A DNA stretch of 64,000 bases from Microbacteriaceae bacterium (GTDB lineage: Bacteria; Actinomycetota; Actinomycetes; Actinomycetales; Microbacteriaceae): contig JAODMT010000024.1 of assembly GCA_025464975.1 (NCBI GenBank), positions 310,001-374,000 on the forward strand, written 5' to 3'. Both the position numbers and the translations under genes were made by a program. Each line of letters starts with the position of its first letter. Position 1 is the stretch's first letter. The notes below the pieces were generated by a model, which searched no databases, was not told the DNA's origin, and worked only from the letters and a program-made list of their open reading frames with translations. Below, in pieces: positions 26,741 to 34,355 of this stretch.

Positions 26741-27216
26741 GCTGACCTCCAAGGGTCGTCATGGGTTGTGCTGCCGTCCCCCGGTGCCAACGTCTGGCTG
26801 ACGCGACAACAGTCGAATTTTACGCCCGTGCGCCCGCTACATCAATCGCGCGAATTGTCGGTGGCCACGGATGCTCACCGAACAGTGGGCGGAGCAATCG
26901 GGCAAGGGATAGGACCGCGTTGCCCTTCAGTTGCGCGGTGACTCCTACTCGCACCTCACCGTCGATGGGTACGCCGGCCACCATTGCTTGCGGACGGGGG
27001 GGCGAACGGCGGCGACCAGGTGCGTACCAGTTCCTCGAGCAAGCTGCGGCGATCGCGCAGCTTCAAGTGACGGGTGTCGCGGCCCGCAACAGTGAGCACT
27101 ATCGCCGCCCATCCAATTGCGGCGAAATTCGACGGCTCGGGGACTGTCGGATGTGATGTCGCTTTTGTAGCCTGATCTCAGCGTTTTGTCGCACCGCCCG
27201 GACTCGAGGAGGAGAC
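26741..27216. other. 476 bp without a recognisable gene
   Basis: Lies between the divergent formaldehyde dehydrogenase and PhyH genes. A plus-strand frame of 131 codons (26761-27156) has unusual composition, no homology I recognise and no ribosome site. The region must contain the promoters of both flanking genes. Its right end has GAGGAGGAGAC, the ribosome site of the PhyH gene. Confidence 0.5.
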
Positions 27217-28083
27217 ATGTCGGAGACGCTGACTAGTGAGGGACCCGCGATCATCCCGGTGCCGGATGGCGTGGACGACGAGACGGCCGACCAGGTATCC
27301 GCCCTCTACCGAGAGGGGATAGTCGCGAAGCGTGACGCCTTCTCTCGGGCGTGGGCAAGCCAGCTGGCGGAGGACATCGACGTCGCCTTCGCCGAGGCGC
27401 TCGCGCGGCCGAACGGGGCCGTGGGACGCGGCCCGAAGCGATACTACGTGGAGATCCACCCGGAACAGATGCGCGGGTTCGTCGAGCTCGTCGAGCATCC
27501 CTGGGTGCGCTCGCTCTGCGCGGCGGTTCTCGGACCGAACTACCAGATCGTGGAGCTCGGCTTCGATGTCCCCCTCGCCGGAGCGCAGAACCAACCGTGG
27601 CACCGCGACTTCCCCATGCCGGAGGAGACGCGGCGCGACAAGCGGCTGAGCTCCCTCGCGTTCAACGCGACGGCGGTGGACACCGCCGAAGACATGGGGC
27701 CGTTCGAAATCGCTCCGGGTACCCAGTGGGACTGGTCCGAAGAGTTCGATCACGACATGTTCCCGCCGAGGTCGCTGTATCCACGGTACGAAGCGCGAGC
27801 CGTTCGCAAATTCCCGAAGATGGGTGACCTCTCGGCCCGCTCGGCCCTGACGATTCACCGTGGGACCCAGAACCTCTCGTCGAATGCGCGACCGGTTCTC
27901 GTGCTCGGCGTCATCGCTCCCGGGGCTGCCGGGGCGGAGAAGCATGACCTCGCCGTCTCACGCCCGTATTGGGAGCGGTTGCCGCAGCGCGTTCGGGATC
28001 ACCTCGACTGCCCGGTGGTGGACGTGCTCGAGCCGATAAGACAGAAGCACACCATCGAGGGCCTGATGATGGGCGAGCCCTAG
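27217..28083 (+). CDS. Phytanoyl-CoA dioxygenase (PhyH)-like Fe(II)/2-oxoglutarate oxygenase
   Basis: 288 residues. The double-stranded beta-helix iron site is visible as QPWHRDFPMP (HxD) and a distal His in TIHRGTQNLSSNARPVLVLG, whose following Arg would bind 2-oxoglutarate. Length fits PhyH-type hydroxylases, which act on many small molecules; the substrate is not predictable. ATG at 27217 follows GAGGAGGA. Its last bases overlap the stop of the opposite-strand basic protein. Confidence 0.8.
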   Translation: MSETLTSEGPAIIPVPDGVDDETADQVSALYREGIVAKRDAFSRAWASQLAEDIDVAFAEALARPNGAVGRGPKRYYVEIHPEQMRGFVELVEHPWVRSLCAAVLGPNYQIVELGFDVPLAGAQNQPWHRDFPMPEETRRDKRLSSLAFNATAVDTAEDMGPFEIAPGTQWDWSEEFDHDMFPPRSLYPRYEARAVRKFPKMGDLSARSALTIHRGTQNLSSNARPVLVLGVIAPGAAGAEKHDLAVSRPYWERLPQRVRDHLDCPVVDVLEPIRQKHTIEGLMMGEP

Positions 28084-28397
28084 CGCGACTTGCCCGCGAA
28101 CATCCGGAATCTGCGACTCTGTTTGCGGGGCCGACCGCTCGTAGCCTTGCCTGGTCTGCTGCTGGTCTGACCCAGGCTTCGAGCCCTGGCGTTTCGTGCC
28201 TTGATCCGCGCGGTTTGCTTGCGGGCGCGATCTTTCTGGATCACCCGCTGGGCCTTAAGGGCGTCCTTCGCTCGCTTCCTGGCGGCTTTGACCAGCTTCT
28301 TGTCGGCCTTGTCGTCTCTCTTGCGAGAGCCATCCATTTGCTTCTTCGCCACTCTGGTCAGCTTCTTTGCATTCTTGAGAACTTTGTCTCGTGCCAT
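28080..28397 (-). CDS. Small, very basic Lys/Arg-rich protein
   Basis: 105 residues with about 40 percent Lys or Arg and few hydrophobics: MARDKVLKNAKKLTRVAKKQ at the start and QSRRFRMFAGKSR at the end. The composition recalls histone-like tails of actinobacterial nucleoid proteins, but there is no folded HU-type domain and I do not assign a function. ATG at 28397 is chosen from the GAAAGGA box; ATG at 28403 is too close to it. It overlaps the PhyH stop by 4 bp. Confidence 0.65.
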   Translation of the reverse strand: MARDKVLKNAKKLTRVAKKQMDGSRKRDDKADKKLVKAARKRAKDALKAQRVIQKDRARKQTARIKARNARARSLGQTSSRPGKATSGRPRKQSRRFRMFAGKSR

Positions 28398-28485
28398 TGC
28401 CATATCCTTTCGACGTTGCTGGATGTTCCGCACACGGTAGACCGGGTGCGGCGAATACGCGACGCGTTTCGAAAGGTCGATCCAC

Positions 28486-28519
28486 GAAAAACGGCCCCGC
28501 CGAAAACTCAGCGGGGCCG
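28486..28519 (-). terminator. Terminator of the NlpC/P60 gene
   Basis: Perfect 9 bp arms CGGCCCCGC / GCGGGGCCG with a 10 nt loop; read on the minus strand it is followed by TTTTTCG. It lies 19 bp past the peptidase stop. Confidence 0.85.
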
Positions 28520-28537
28520 GAACGTGATTCGGGAAGG

Positions 28538-29188
28538 CTAGACCGTCAAACGGATGAACAGCGGGTTGCCCCACAGACTCGACACGTGTTCGACGTAGCG
28601 ACCCCAGGTGGGCGAGTTGTACATGCCGCCGGCGCCGTCGTAGATGCCAACGTGTTGTCCGGGCCAGTAGACCAGGTCACCGGCGACGGCGTTGGCCTTG
28701 CTGATCTGCACCCCGAGACGTGCCTGGTGGTCGGCTCCGCGGGGGAGGCTGATTCCGAAGGCGGCAAAGACGTATTGGGTGTAACCGTCGCAAGAGAAGC
28801 TGGTCTGCGGGGTGTTGCCCATCCCGTAAGGGACTTTTCCGACGAACTGTGCGGCGTATTGAATGACCGCCGCTCCGCTATAGGCCTGGGCTGGCGGATT
28901 GATCATGCTGGCATTGAAGCGGTTTGCATTGCTAAGCGAACGACCGGTTGCGCCGGCGGCGATCGAGGGCGCCGCCACGACGACGGGCTTCGGTTTGGTC
29001 ACCGAGTAGCCGTCCCGAGCGGCGGCCGGAATGGCCACAGTTGACTCGATCGTCATGGTTTGAACCGTTGCCGTGCGGTGAGGCGCCGCGACTGCCGTGC
29101 CGAAACCGGCATAGGCGGGAATGGCCACAGTCGCGATGAGGGCTCCCGCAGCCACAAGGGCGCTGAGCTTCGCGGCGTAAGAAGTCAT
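28538..29188 (-). CDS. NlpC/P60 (C40) cell-wall endopeptidase
   Basis: 216 residues with an N-terminal signal peptide (LSALVAAGALIATVAIPAYA) and a C-terminal NlpC/P60 domain: catalytic Cys in TSFSCDGYTQYVFAAFGI, LPRGADHQARLG, GDLVYWPG and the catalytic His in GQHVGIYDG. It should cut peptide stems of peptidoglycan outside the cell. The linker carries ARDGYSVT, the same motif as VRDAYTVV and TRDAYTVV in the two M23 proteins. Promoter word CGTTATCAA lies 39 bp upstream. Confidence 0.9.
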   Translation of the reverse strand: MTSYAAKLSALVAAGALIATVAIPAYAGFGTAVAAPHRTATVQTMTIESTVAIPAAARDGYSVTKPKPVVVAAPSIAAGATGRSLSNANRFNASMINPPAQAYSGAAVIQYAAQFVGKVPYGMGNTPQTSFSCDGYTQYVFAAFGISLPRGADHQARLGVQISKANAVAGDLVYWPGQHVGIYDGAGGMYNSPTWGRYVEHVSSLWGNPLFIRLTV

Positions 29189-29273
29189 CCGGACAGGTTA
29201 GCCCAGACCGCCTGATAAATCTCAAATTGATAACGCGCCTGTGGAATACGAATCGGATATCGCCCCGCGATAC

Positions 29274-29354
29274 CGAAAACGCAGGAGATTCACCACCTCA
29301 CGGTGGCATCTCGTCTGTCGACGGCGCGGTGGTGGTGAATTTCCTGCGTTTTCG
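29274..29354. repeat. Palindromic dispersed element, copy 2 (best preserved)
   Basis: 24 bp arms with one mismatch. The left arm begins CGAAAACGCAGGAGATTC (29274) and ends CACC (29297); the right arm begins GGTGGTGAATTTCC (29331) and ends GTTTTCG (29354). The spacer is 33 bp. It sits in the divergent gap between the NlpC/P60 gene and the tiny peptide gene. Copies at 17771-17848 and 50485-50566. Confidence 0.88.
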
Positions 29355-29503
29355 GGCGACCACCGGGGCGATGTCGGCGGCCGGGACATTCCGCGGGGGG
29401 TGGTTCAGGTGCGCCGCAGCGCCGGCTGGCGGCCGGAAATGTCGGGGGTGCGGGATATGGTGAAAAAGAAAGTCCGCGACACGCCCGAAACACTAGATGT
29501 AGT

Positions 29504-29536
29504 GGAATGACAGGAGTGTCATTCCGGTTATATAGT
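29504..29536 (+). promoter_or_regulatory. Palindromic operator and promoter of the tiny peptide gene
   Basis: Perfect 9 bp inverted repeat GGAATGACA (29504-29512) / TGTCATTCC (29517-29525) with a 4 bp spacer. It overlaps a -35-like ATGACA (29507-29512), which is 18 bp from a -10-like TATAGT (29531-29536). A dimeric regulator bound here would cover the -35 box. No second copy of this palindrome was seen in the window. Confidence 0.65.
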
Positions 29537-29609
29537 GGGAACATGCAGCGGCGCCGATCGGCGATCGGAGCGGCTGAGACAAACTTCACCAGATTTCTAG
29601 GAGGCCCAC

Positions 29610-29690
29610 ATGGACAACGACAACAGCATCGGCGGCTACTCGGTTCCCGTGGACCCCATGGACGACCTGCAGTGCGACAGCTGCCAGTAA
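29610..29690 (+). CDS. Tiny 26-residue acidic peptide with C-terminal CxxC
   Basis: ATG at 29610 is preceded by a full AGGAGG (29599-29604) at 5 bp spacing. The product starts MDNDNSIGGYSVP and ends DDLQCDSCQ; six Asp, no Lys or Arg, and two Cys as CDSC. It has no signal peptide. The gene stands alone between its own operator/promoter (29504-29536) and a terminator at 29749. The form (acidic front, Cys pair at the extreme end) could suit a metal- or redox-sensing peptide or a modified-peptide precursor, but no maturation genes are adjacent and function is unknown. An overlapping frame from 29542 lacks a ribosome site. Confidence 0.65.
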   Translation: MDNDNSIGGYSVPVDPMDDLQCDSCQ

Positions 29691-29748
29691 GCAACTCGGT
29701 CTAGAGATCGACCGGTCTAAGGATCGACTCGGTTTCACGAACGACACA

Positions 29749-29789
29749 AGCCTCGGCTCACCGGAGATGGTGCGCCGAGGCTTTGTCGT
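29749..29789 (+). terminator. Terminator after the tiny peptide gene
   Basis: Perfect 9 bp arms AGCCTCGGC / GCCGAGGCT, loop of 16 nt, then TTTGTCGTT. It ends 60 bp before hadA. Confidence 0.75.
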
Positions 29790-29849
29790 TAAGCTTTCGC
29801 TGTGCCTGTTCGACGCTGTGCCTGTTCGACCCAGCCCAAGGAATCCTGA

Positions 29850-30296
29850 ATGACAGTAAACCCCGGTCTTGTGGGGCGCTCCTTCCCCCCAACGGCCCCG
29901 TATCTCGTTGGTCGCGAGAAGATCCGCGAGTTTTCTCGCGCCGTCTTCTCGACTAGCCCGCTGAGCGAGGATGTCGCCGCCGCTCGAGCCGCCGGCTACA
30001 GCGACCTGGTTGCGCCGCCGACCTTCGCCGTCGTGGTTCAGGAGCTCACCCTGCACCAGTTGCTGTCCGAGCCGGACGCCGGGATCGATTTCTCCCGAGT
30101 CGTGCATGGCGACCAACGCTTCAGCTTCTCCCGCCCGATCGTCGCGGGCGACGAACTCACGGCGACGCTCGCGGTGTCGAGCATCAAGTCGCTCGGGGGG
30201 CACTCCATGGTGACCGCCGAATCCGTCATCCTTGCCGCGGACGGCTCGCATGTCGTCACAGCGGTGTCAACGCTCGTGGTCAGGGGAGACGAATGA
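29850..30296 (+). CDS. hadA: MaoC-type (3R)-hydroxyacyl dehydratase, HadA-like subunit
   Basis: 148 residues, FAS1-type dehydratase half of the hot-dog fold: VNPGLVGRSFPPTAPYLVGREKI family start, LVAPPTFAVV, and FSRVVHGDQRFSFSRPIVAGDEL. HadA lacks the catalytic His-Asp pair and pairs with HadB to dehydrate hydroxyacyl-ACP (type II fatty acid elongation in mycobacteria; role in non-mycolate relatives is less clear). Its stop overlaps the hadB ATG by four bases. Position before murB and the tRNA-Trp-secE-nusG region matches other Actinobacteria. Confidence 0.85.
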   Translation: MTVNPGLVGRSFPPTAPYLVGREKIREFSRAVFSTSPLSEDVAAARAAGYSDLVAPPTFAVVVQELTLHQLLSEPDAGIDFSRVVHGDQRFSFSRPIVAGDELTATLAVSSIKSLGGHSMVTAESVILAADGSHVVTAVSTLVVRGDE

Positions 30297-30697
30297 ACAC
30301 CGTCGAGATCGGTCAGGTTGTTGCCGAGTCGGAGTTTCGGCTCACTCGCGACTCCCTCGTCCGGTACGCCGGAGCATCCGGCGACTTCAACCCGATCCAC
30401 TACCGCGACGACTTTGCCCGCTCGGTGGGGCTCCCCGGCGTGCTCGCGCATGGCATGCTCACCATGGGCTTCGCAGTACAGCCGGTCGTCGAGTGGCTCG
30501 GCGACCCCGGCCGGGTTCTCGACTACCAGGTGCGCTTCACCCGACCGGTGCCGGTGGATGCCGAGGAGGGCGCGGCCGTTACGGTAGTCGCGAAGGTAGG
30601 CGCCGTCGACGCCGCCGGGGCGCGCATCGATCTGACGGTGACCTTCGATGGTTCGACGGTGCTCGGCAAGGCGCAAGTGCGTGTAAGGCTCGATTGA
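30293..30697 (+). CDS. hadB: MaoC-type (3R)-hydroxyacyl dehydratase, HadB-like catalytic subunit
   Basis: 134 residues with the catalytic hot-dog signature YAGASGDFNPIHYRDDFARS (Asp and His) followed by LPGVLAHGMLTMGFAVQ. It is the active partner of the preceding HadA-like protein; ATGA overlap implies coupled translation and a heterodimer. No hadC-like gene follows: murB starts 3 bp after the stop. Confidence 0.88.
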   Translation: MNTVEIGQVVAESEFRLTRDSLVRYAGASGDFNPIHYRDDFARSVGLPGVLAHGMLTMGFAVQPVVEWLGDPGRVLDYQVRFTRPVPVDAEEGAAVTVVAKVGAVDAAGARIDLTVTFDGSTVLGKAQVRVRLD

Positions 30698-30700
30698 ACG

Positions 30701-31804
30701 ATGAACCTCTCCGAACTCACCACCCTCCGTGTCGGGGGGCCTGCCGACGAGTTGCTCGAACCGGCAAGCGCCGACGATCTGGTCGCGGTGGCACGCGAGG
30801 TGTGGGCGAGCGGTGACGACTGGATTGCCATCGGTGGTGGGTCCAATGTCGTCATTTCCGATGATGGAGTCCCCGGCACCGTGATCCGCATCGTGACGCG
30901 CGGCATCGAAAAGCTTGCGGCGCGCGAGGGCGTGACGCTCCGTGTGCAGGCCGGCGAACCGTGGGACGATCTGGTCGCCTACACGGTCGGCCGCGGACTC
31001 GCCGGTCTCGAGGCCCTGTCCGGAATCCCAGGATCGACGGGAGCTGCGCCAATCCAGAACATCGGGGCGTACGGCCAGGAACTGTCGTCCGTGCTCGACT
31101 CCATCGAGTTCCTCGACTATCTCAGCGGAGATCTCGTTCAGCTGTCCAGCGCCGAACTCGGCCTCGGCTACCGCCGCTCGGTGCTCAAGGGCGGCCGACC
31201 CGGAATCGTCGTGGCTGTCACGCTGCGGCTATCCGAGAATCCCGGTGCGCTGAGCGACCCGATCCAGTACCCCCAGCTCGCAGCGGCGCTCGGCGCGCAG
31301 GTCGGCGACCGCCTCCCGGTGGCGGAGGTGCGCGAGGCCGTGCTCGCCCTCCGCTCGACCAAGGGCATGATTCTTGACCCGACCGACCCGGATTCGGTGA
31401 GTGCCGGATCCTTCTTCACAAATCCGATCGTGAGCGACGGATTCGCCCGATCCCTGCCGGCCGACGTGCCGCGCTGGACGGTAGCCCCGGATGATGCTCC
31501 CGCCGTCATCACGCCGCTCGAGGCCTACTCGCCCGCACATCTTGGGTCGCCGCTACGCGCGGAATCGCGCGGCGTGAAGCTGAGCGCAGCGTGGCTCATC
31601 GAGCGAGCCGGGGTCACTCGCGGGTTCCGCCTTCCCGGTTCGAACGCCGCGATCTCAAGCAAGCACAGCCTCGCCATCGTCAACACGGGCGGCGCAACGG
31701 CGCTGCAGATCGCCGAACTCGCCCGCTACGTGCAGACCAGGGTGCTCGCAGCGTACGGGGTGGTGCTGCAGCCCGAGCCGGTCCTCGTCGGTGTGCACCT
31801 CTAG
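30701..31804 (+). CDS. murB: UDP-N-acetylenolpyruvoylglucosamine reductase MurB
   Basis: 367-residue FAD enzyme reducing UDP-GlcNAc-enolpyruvate to UDP-MurNAc in peptidoglycan precursor synthesis. Features: TLRVGGPADELL (FAD domain start), GGGSNVVISDDGVPGTVI, GLEALSGIPGSTGAAPIQNIGAYGQE, the catalytic Ser in DSVSAGSFFTNPIV, and ISSKHSLAIVN near the end. ATG at 30701 lies 3 bp after hadB, so hadA-hadB-murB is probably one operon. Confidence 0.94.
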   Translation: MNLSELTTLRVGGPADELLEPASADDLVAVAREVWASGDDWIAIGGGSNVVISDDGVPGTVIRIVTRGIEKLAAREGVTLRVQAGEPWDDLVAYTVGRGLAGLEALSGIPGSTGAAPIQNIGAYGQELSSVLDSIEFLDYLSGDLVQLSSAELGLGYRRSVLKGGRPGIVVAVTLRLSENPGALSDPIQYPQLAAALGAQVGDRLPVAEVREAVLALRSTKGMILDPTDPDSVSAGSFFTNPIVSDGFARSLPADVPRWTVAPDDAPAVITPLEAYSPAHLGSPLRAESRGVKLSAAWLIERAGVTRGFRLPGSNAAISSKHSLAIVNTGGATALQIAELARYVQTRVLAAYGVVLQPEPVLVGVHL

Positions 31805-31837
31805 ACCCGGCCGGATCGTGCTCGATCGGGCGGGGTC

Positions 31838-33124
31838 TCAGTTCGAGCCGGATCTCCTCGACGACCCTGCCGAGGAGGCTTCCGAGTCCCGTGAATCCTC
31901 GTCCGGCTCGAGCGCTCTCGACCCTCCACGCGCAGCGTATCTTCCGCGGACATCCGCGCTGCCGCGTTCTGCCTCGTCCCGGGAGCCGTCCTCGCCGGAA
32001 CGGCCGGAATCGCCGGAGTCCGTCCCGGACCGACCGACCGACGACGCTTCTTTGTCAGGGTTCGCGCTTCTACCTCGGGTACGGCGGAGCCGCAGGCCGG
32101 CTCTGATGTCTTTGGCGTGTTGCTCCGCCGCCTTGTCGCTCTTCTTCGTGTCGCGCGGGGGAAGCTGAATAGTCTCCTCCGCCTCGATTCCGGCCTGCAG
32201 CTGCCGGCCTCGCTCCAGTTCGGCGTCGAGCTCGGCCCCGAAAAGCAGGGCGATGTTGGAAATCCAAATCCAAAGCAGGAAGACGATGACGCCGCCGATG
32301 GAGCCGTAGGTCGCGTTGTAATTGGAAAAGTTCGCCGCATAGAACGCGAAGCCGACCGATGCGAGCGCCCACACGATGAGCGCGACGAAAGCGCCGATGC
32401 TCATCCAACGGAACTTCGGTTGTTTGATGTTCGGCGTGGCGTAGTAGAGCACGGCGATGAGGAGCACCGCGAGGAGTGCGACTATTGGCCACTTCACGAT
32501 GTCCCACACCACGAGCACGGATCCGCCGACGCCGATGACCGAACCGATCCGGGATGCGATGGGACCGCTGACCACGATCATCACCGCTGCGAGCACTGCG
32601 ACCACAACGGCCAGAACCGTGACGGCGAGAGTGATCGGCCGAAGCTTCCAAAACGGCCGTCCCTCCTGGATTGAGTAGACGCGATTCATGGCCCGGCCGA
32701 AGGCTCCGACGTATCCAGATGCCGACCAGAGTGCGCCGACGATTCCGGCAATGAGGGCGACGCCGGCCGCCGGCGAGTTCGTCAGGTTCTCGATCGGTTG
32801 ACGCAGCAAGTTAAGCGTGGAGGCCGGGACGAGACCCTGAGCGAGATTCAGCAGGGCATTCGTCGTCTTTTGGGCGTTGCCGAAGAGCCCGAGGAGCGAG
32901 ACGAACGCGAGCATCGCGGGGAAGAGGGCGAGCGTGCCGTAATAGGTCAGTGCGGCCGCGAGATCGGTGCATTGATCGCTGCTGAATTCGCGCGCCGTCT
33001 TACGAACGACGTACTTCCAGGACGGCTTGCTGATGTCATTCGGTGAATCAGGCTTGCGCGGATCATCGGGATTTGCGGCGCTCGCGTCCCGTTCACGAGC
33101 GAGCTGCCCCGGCTGTTCAGCCAT
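31838..33124 (-). CDS. YihY/BrkB-family membrane protein
   Basis: 428 residues. Six membrane helices with the family core: DLAAALTYYGTLALFPAMLAF, YVGAFGRAMNRVYSIQEGRP, and IWISNIALLFGAELDAELER. The last 110 residues are a disordered, charged Ser/Arg/Glu tail (GRSGTDSGDSGRSGEDG), longer than usual. The name ribonuclease BN sometimes given to this family is a misannotation; true function is unknown. Its start overlaps the DUF3618 stop by 8 bp, first of a four-gene minus-strand membrane block. Confidence 0.88.
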   Translation of the reverse strand: MAEQPGQLARERDASAANPDDPRKPDSPNDISKPSWKYVVRKTAREFSSDQCTDLAAALTYYGTLALFPAMLAFVSLLGLFGNAQKTTNALLNLAQGLVPASTLNLLRQPIENLTNSPAAGVALIAGIVGALWSASGYVGAFGRAMNRVYSIQEGRPFWKLRPITLAVTVLAVVVAVLAAVMIVVSGPIASRIGSVIGVGGSVLVVWDIVKWPIVALLAVLLIAVLYYATPNIKQPKFRWMSIGAFVALIVWALASVGFAFYAANFSNYNATYGSIGGVIVFLLWIWISNIALLFGAELDAELERGRQLQAGIEAEETIQLPPRDTKKSDKAAEQHAKDIRAGLRLRRTRGRSANPDKEASSVGRSGTDSGDSGRSGEDGSRDEAERGSADVRGRYAARGGSRALEPDEDSRDSEASSAGSSRRSGSN

Positions 33125-33368
33125 TCCGGTGCCTCACGGCGCGCGTGATGAGACCACCGATGGCAAGGGCAATTCCGCCGCTCACGGCCGCCGCGCGTAC
33201 CGGGCGCTCCCTGAACGCCAGCGTCACCGACTTCCAGAGTTCCTTCGGGGCGAGCCTCGACTCGATCTGATTGAGCGTCCGCTCCAACTCGTCACGGGTG
33301 CGATCGGCGTCAAGCCGCACGGTATCGACCCCGGCGGAGCCGGAGGGCTCCGGTGTCCTGTCCGTCAT
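33117..33368 (-). CDS. DUF3618 small membrane protein
   Basis: 83 residues: DADRTRDELERTLNQIESRLAP (the DUF3618 amphipathic motif) then a helix VRAAAVSGGIALAIGGLITRAV. Function unknown; the family is usually linked, as here, to holin-like PF07332 and YtxH-like genes. Overlaps both neighbours by a few bases, so the block is translationally coupled. Confidence 0.83.
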   Translation of the reverse strand: MTDRTPEPSGSAGVDTVRLDADRTRDELERTLNQIESRLAPKELWKSVTLAFRERPVRAAAVSGGIALAIGGLITRAVRHRNG

Positions 33369-33769
33369 GACATTGTTCCTTTCACCGTCCTGATGTCTTC
33401 CTTCACGCTGTCGATGGACTCCGTCGGCACGGGCGGCACGCCCGCTTTGAGTTTTCGCACTCCGACGAGAGTAAGGACGGCGGCAATTATCGCGAGCACG
33501 ACTCCCACGGTCAGCGCCGACAGCCAGGCCGGAAGCACCATGGCGAGGCCGAGAATGGCGGAGGCGAGGAGGGCGTTGATTGCAAACAGGAGCAGCACCA
33601 AGCCGCCGGCGAGGAGGCCGGCGCCGACGCCAGCGGCCTTGAGCTTGGTGGTCAGCTCAGCCTGCGCCGCTCGCAACTCGTCCCGCACCAGTCGCGATAC
33701 CTGACGCGGGATGCTGGCCACGAGGTCGAGGAGCCGTGGACGCCGCGCTCCGTCTAGGGTCTCGGTCAT
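33365..33769 (-). CDS. Phage-holin-superfamily (PF07332-type) membrane protein
   Basis: 134 residues with a basic amphipathic front (SIPRQVSRLVRDELRAAQAELTTK split over the membrane edge) and two long helices (VGAGLLAGGLVLLLFAINAL and LSALTVGVVLAIIAAVLTLV). The holin name is a family label; in Actinobacteria this is a chromosomal envelope protein and there are no phage genes here. Overlaps the DUF3618 start by 4 bp. Confidence 0.83.
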   Translation of the reverse strand: MTETLDGARRPRLLDLVASIPRQVSRLVRDELRAAQAELTTKLKAAGVGAGLLAGGLVLLLFAINALLASAILGLAMVLPAWLSALTVGVVLAIIAAVLTLVGVRKLKAGVPPVPTESIDSVKEDIRTVKGTMS

Positions 33770-33772
33770 TGA

Positions 33773-34162
33773 TTACCGTTCGGCGGACGGCGGAAGCAGC
33801 GGGTTGCTGAATGACGGCGAGCCGGATGTCGCGCCGGCCATCCCCGAGTTCGTTCCCGGCGAATTCGTTGACGGCGCGGTCGGCGGCCCGTCGGCGGTGC
33901 CGCCTGACGAGGCCGAGTGCGCTCCGGAGTCCGACCGCACCCGGTCGGTGAGCTTCTGCGACGCGTCCGCGATTGTCCCCCCGACCACCGGAATCTTGTC
34001 CTTGGCGAATTCGCCGACGGTCGACACCGTTTCCTGCACGCGAGGGTTTAACCACAGATTGCTCGCTTGTGACTTGAGGCGCTCGTAACCCTTGCGACCG
34101 GATCGAGTACCGAAGACATAGCCCGCCGCGGCGCCGAGAGCAAACATCAATTTCCCCTGCAT
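33773..34162 (-). CDS. YtxH-like small membrane-associated protein
   Basis: 129 residues. A glycine-rich N-terminal helix (LMFALGAAAGYVFGTRSGRKGYERLK) matches the YtxH pattern; then an amphipathic segment (VSTVGEFAKDKIPVVGGTIADASQKL) and a low-complexity Ser/Gly/Pro tail. ATG at 34162 follows AAGGAG. It is first of the minus-strand block YtxH, holin-like, DUF3618, BrkB, which probably shares one promoter. Confidence 0.78.
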   Translation of the reverse strand: MQGKLMFALGAAAGYVFGTRSGRKGYERLKSQASNLWLNPRVQETVSTVGEFAKDKIPVVGGTIADASQKLTDRVRSDSGAHSASSGGTADGPPTAPSTNSPGTNSGMAGATSGSPSFSNPLLPPSAER

Positions 34163-34355
34163 AGGAACTCCTTAGTGGCAGTTGTGTGGCTGAAGCTCAT
34201 CACGGTACCCGCGCTGAAAGCAGAGGACAGGGGTTGCGTTTAGCGCGGCCTGTGGTTAAGCCCCGGGCAAATCGACGCGTCACTCGCGCGGTGGGGCGGA
34301 CTCCTGCATTGCCGGATCTTTCGGTGCGCGGCCTGTCGCAGGAGGGCGGGCGTCG

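Noticed and set aside
26761-27156. 131-codon plus-strand frame in the dehydrogenase/PhyH gap
   Set aside because: No ribosome site, no familiar motif, Arg/Thr/Cys-rich composition typical of non-coding GC-rich DNA.
29542-29700. Alternative frame from ATG 29542 overlapping the tiny peptide
   Set aside because: Starts at or next to the predicted transcription start with no ribosome site; product is Arg/Gly-rich shadow-like, whereas the 29610 frame has AGGAGG.
33365-33769. Holin-family gene as sign of a prophage
   Set aside because: No endolysin, capsid, integrase or other phage gene nearby; this family is common in actinobacterial chromosomes.
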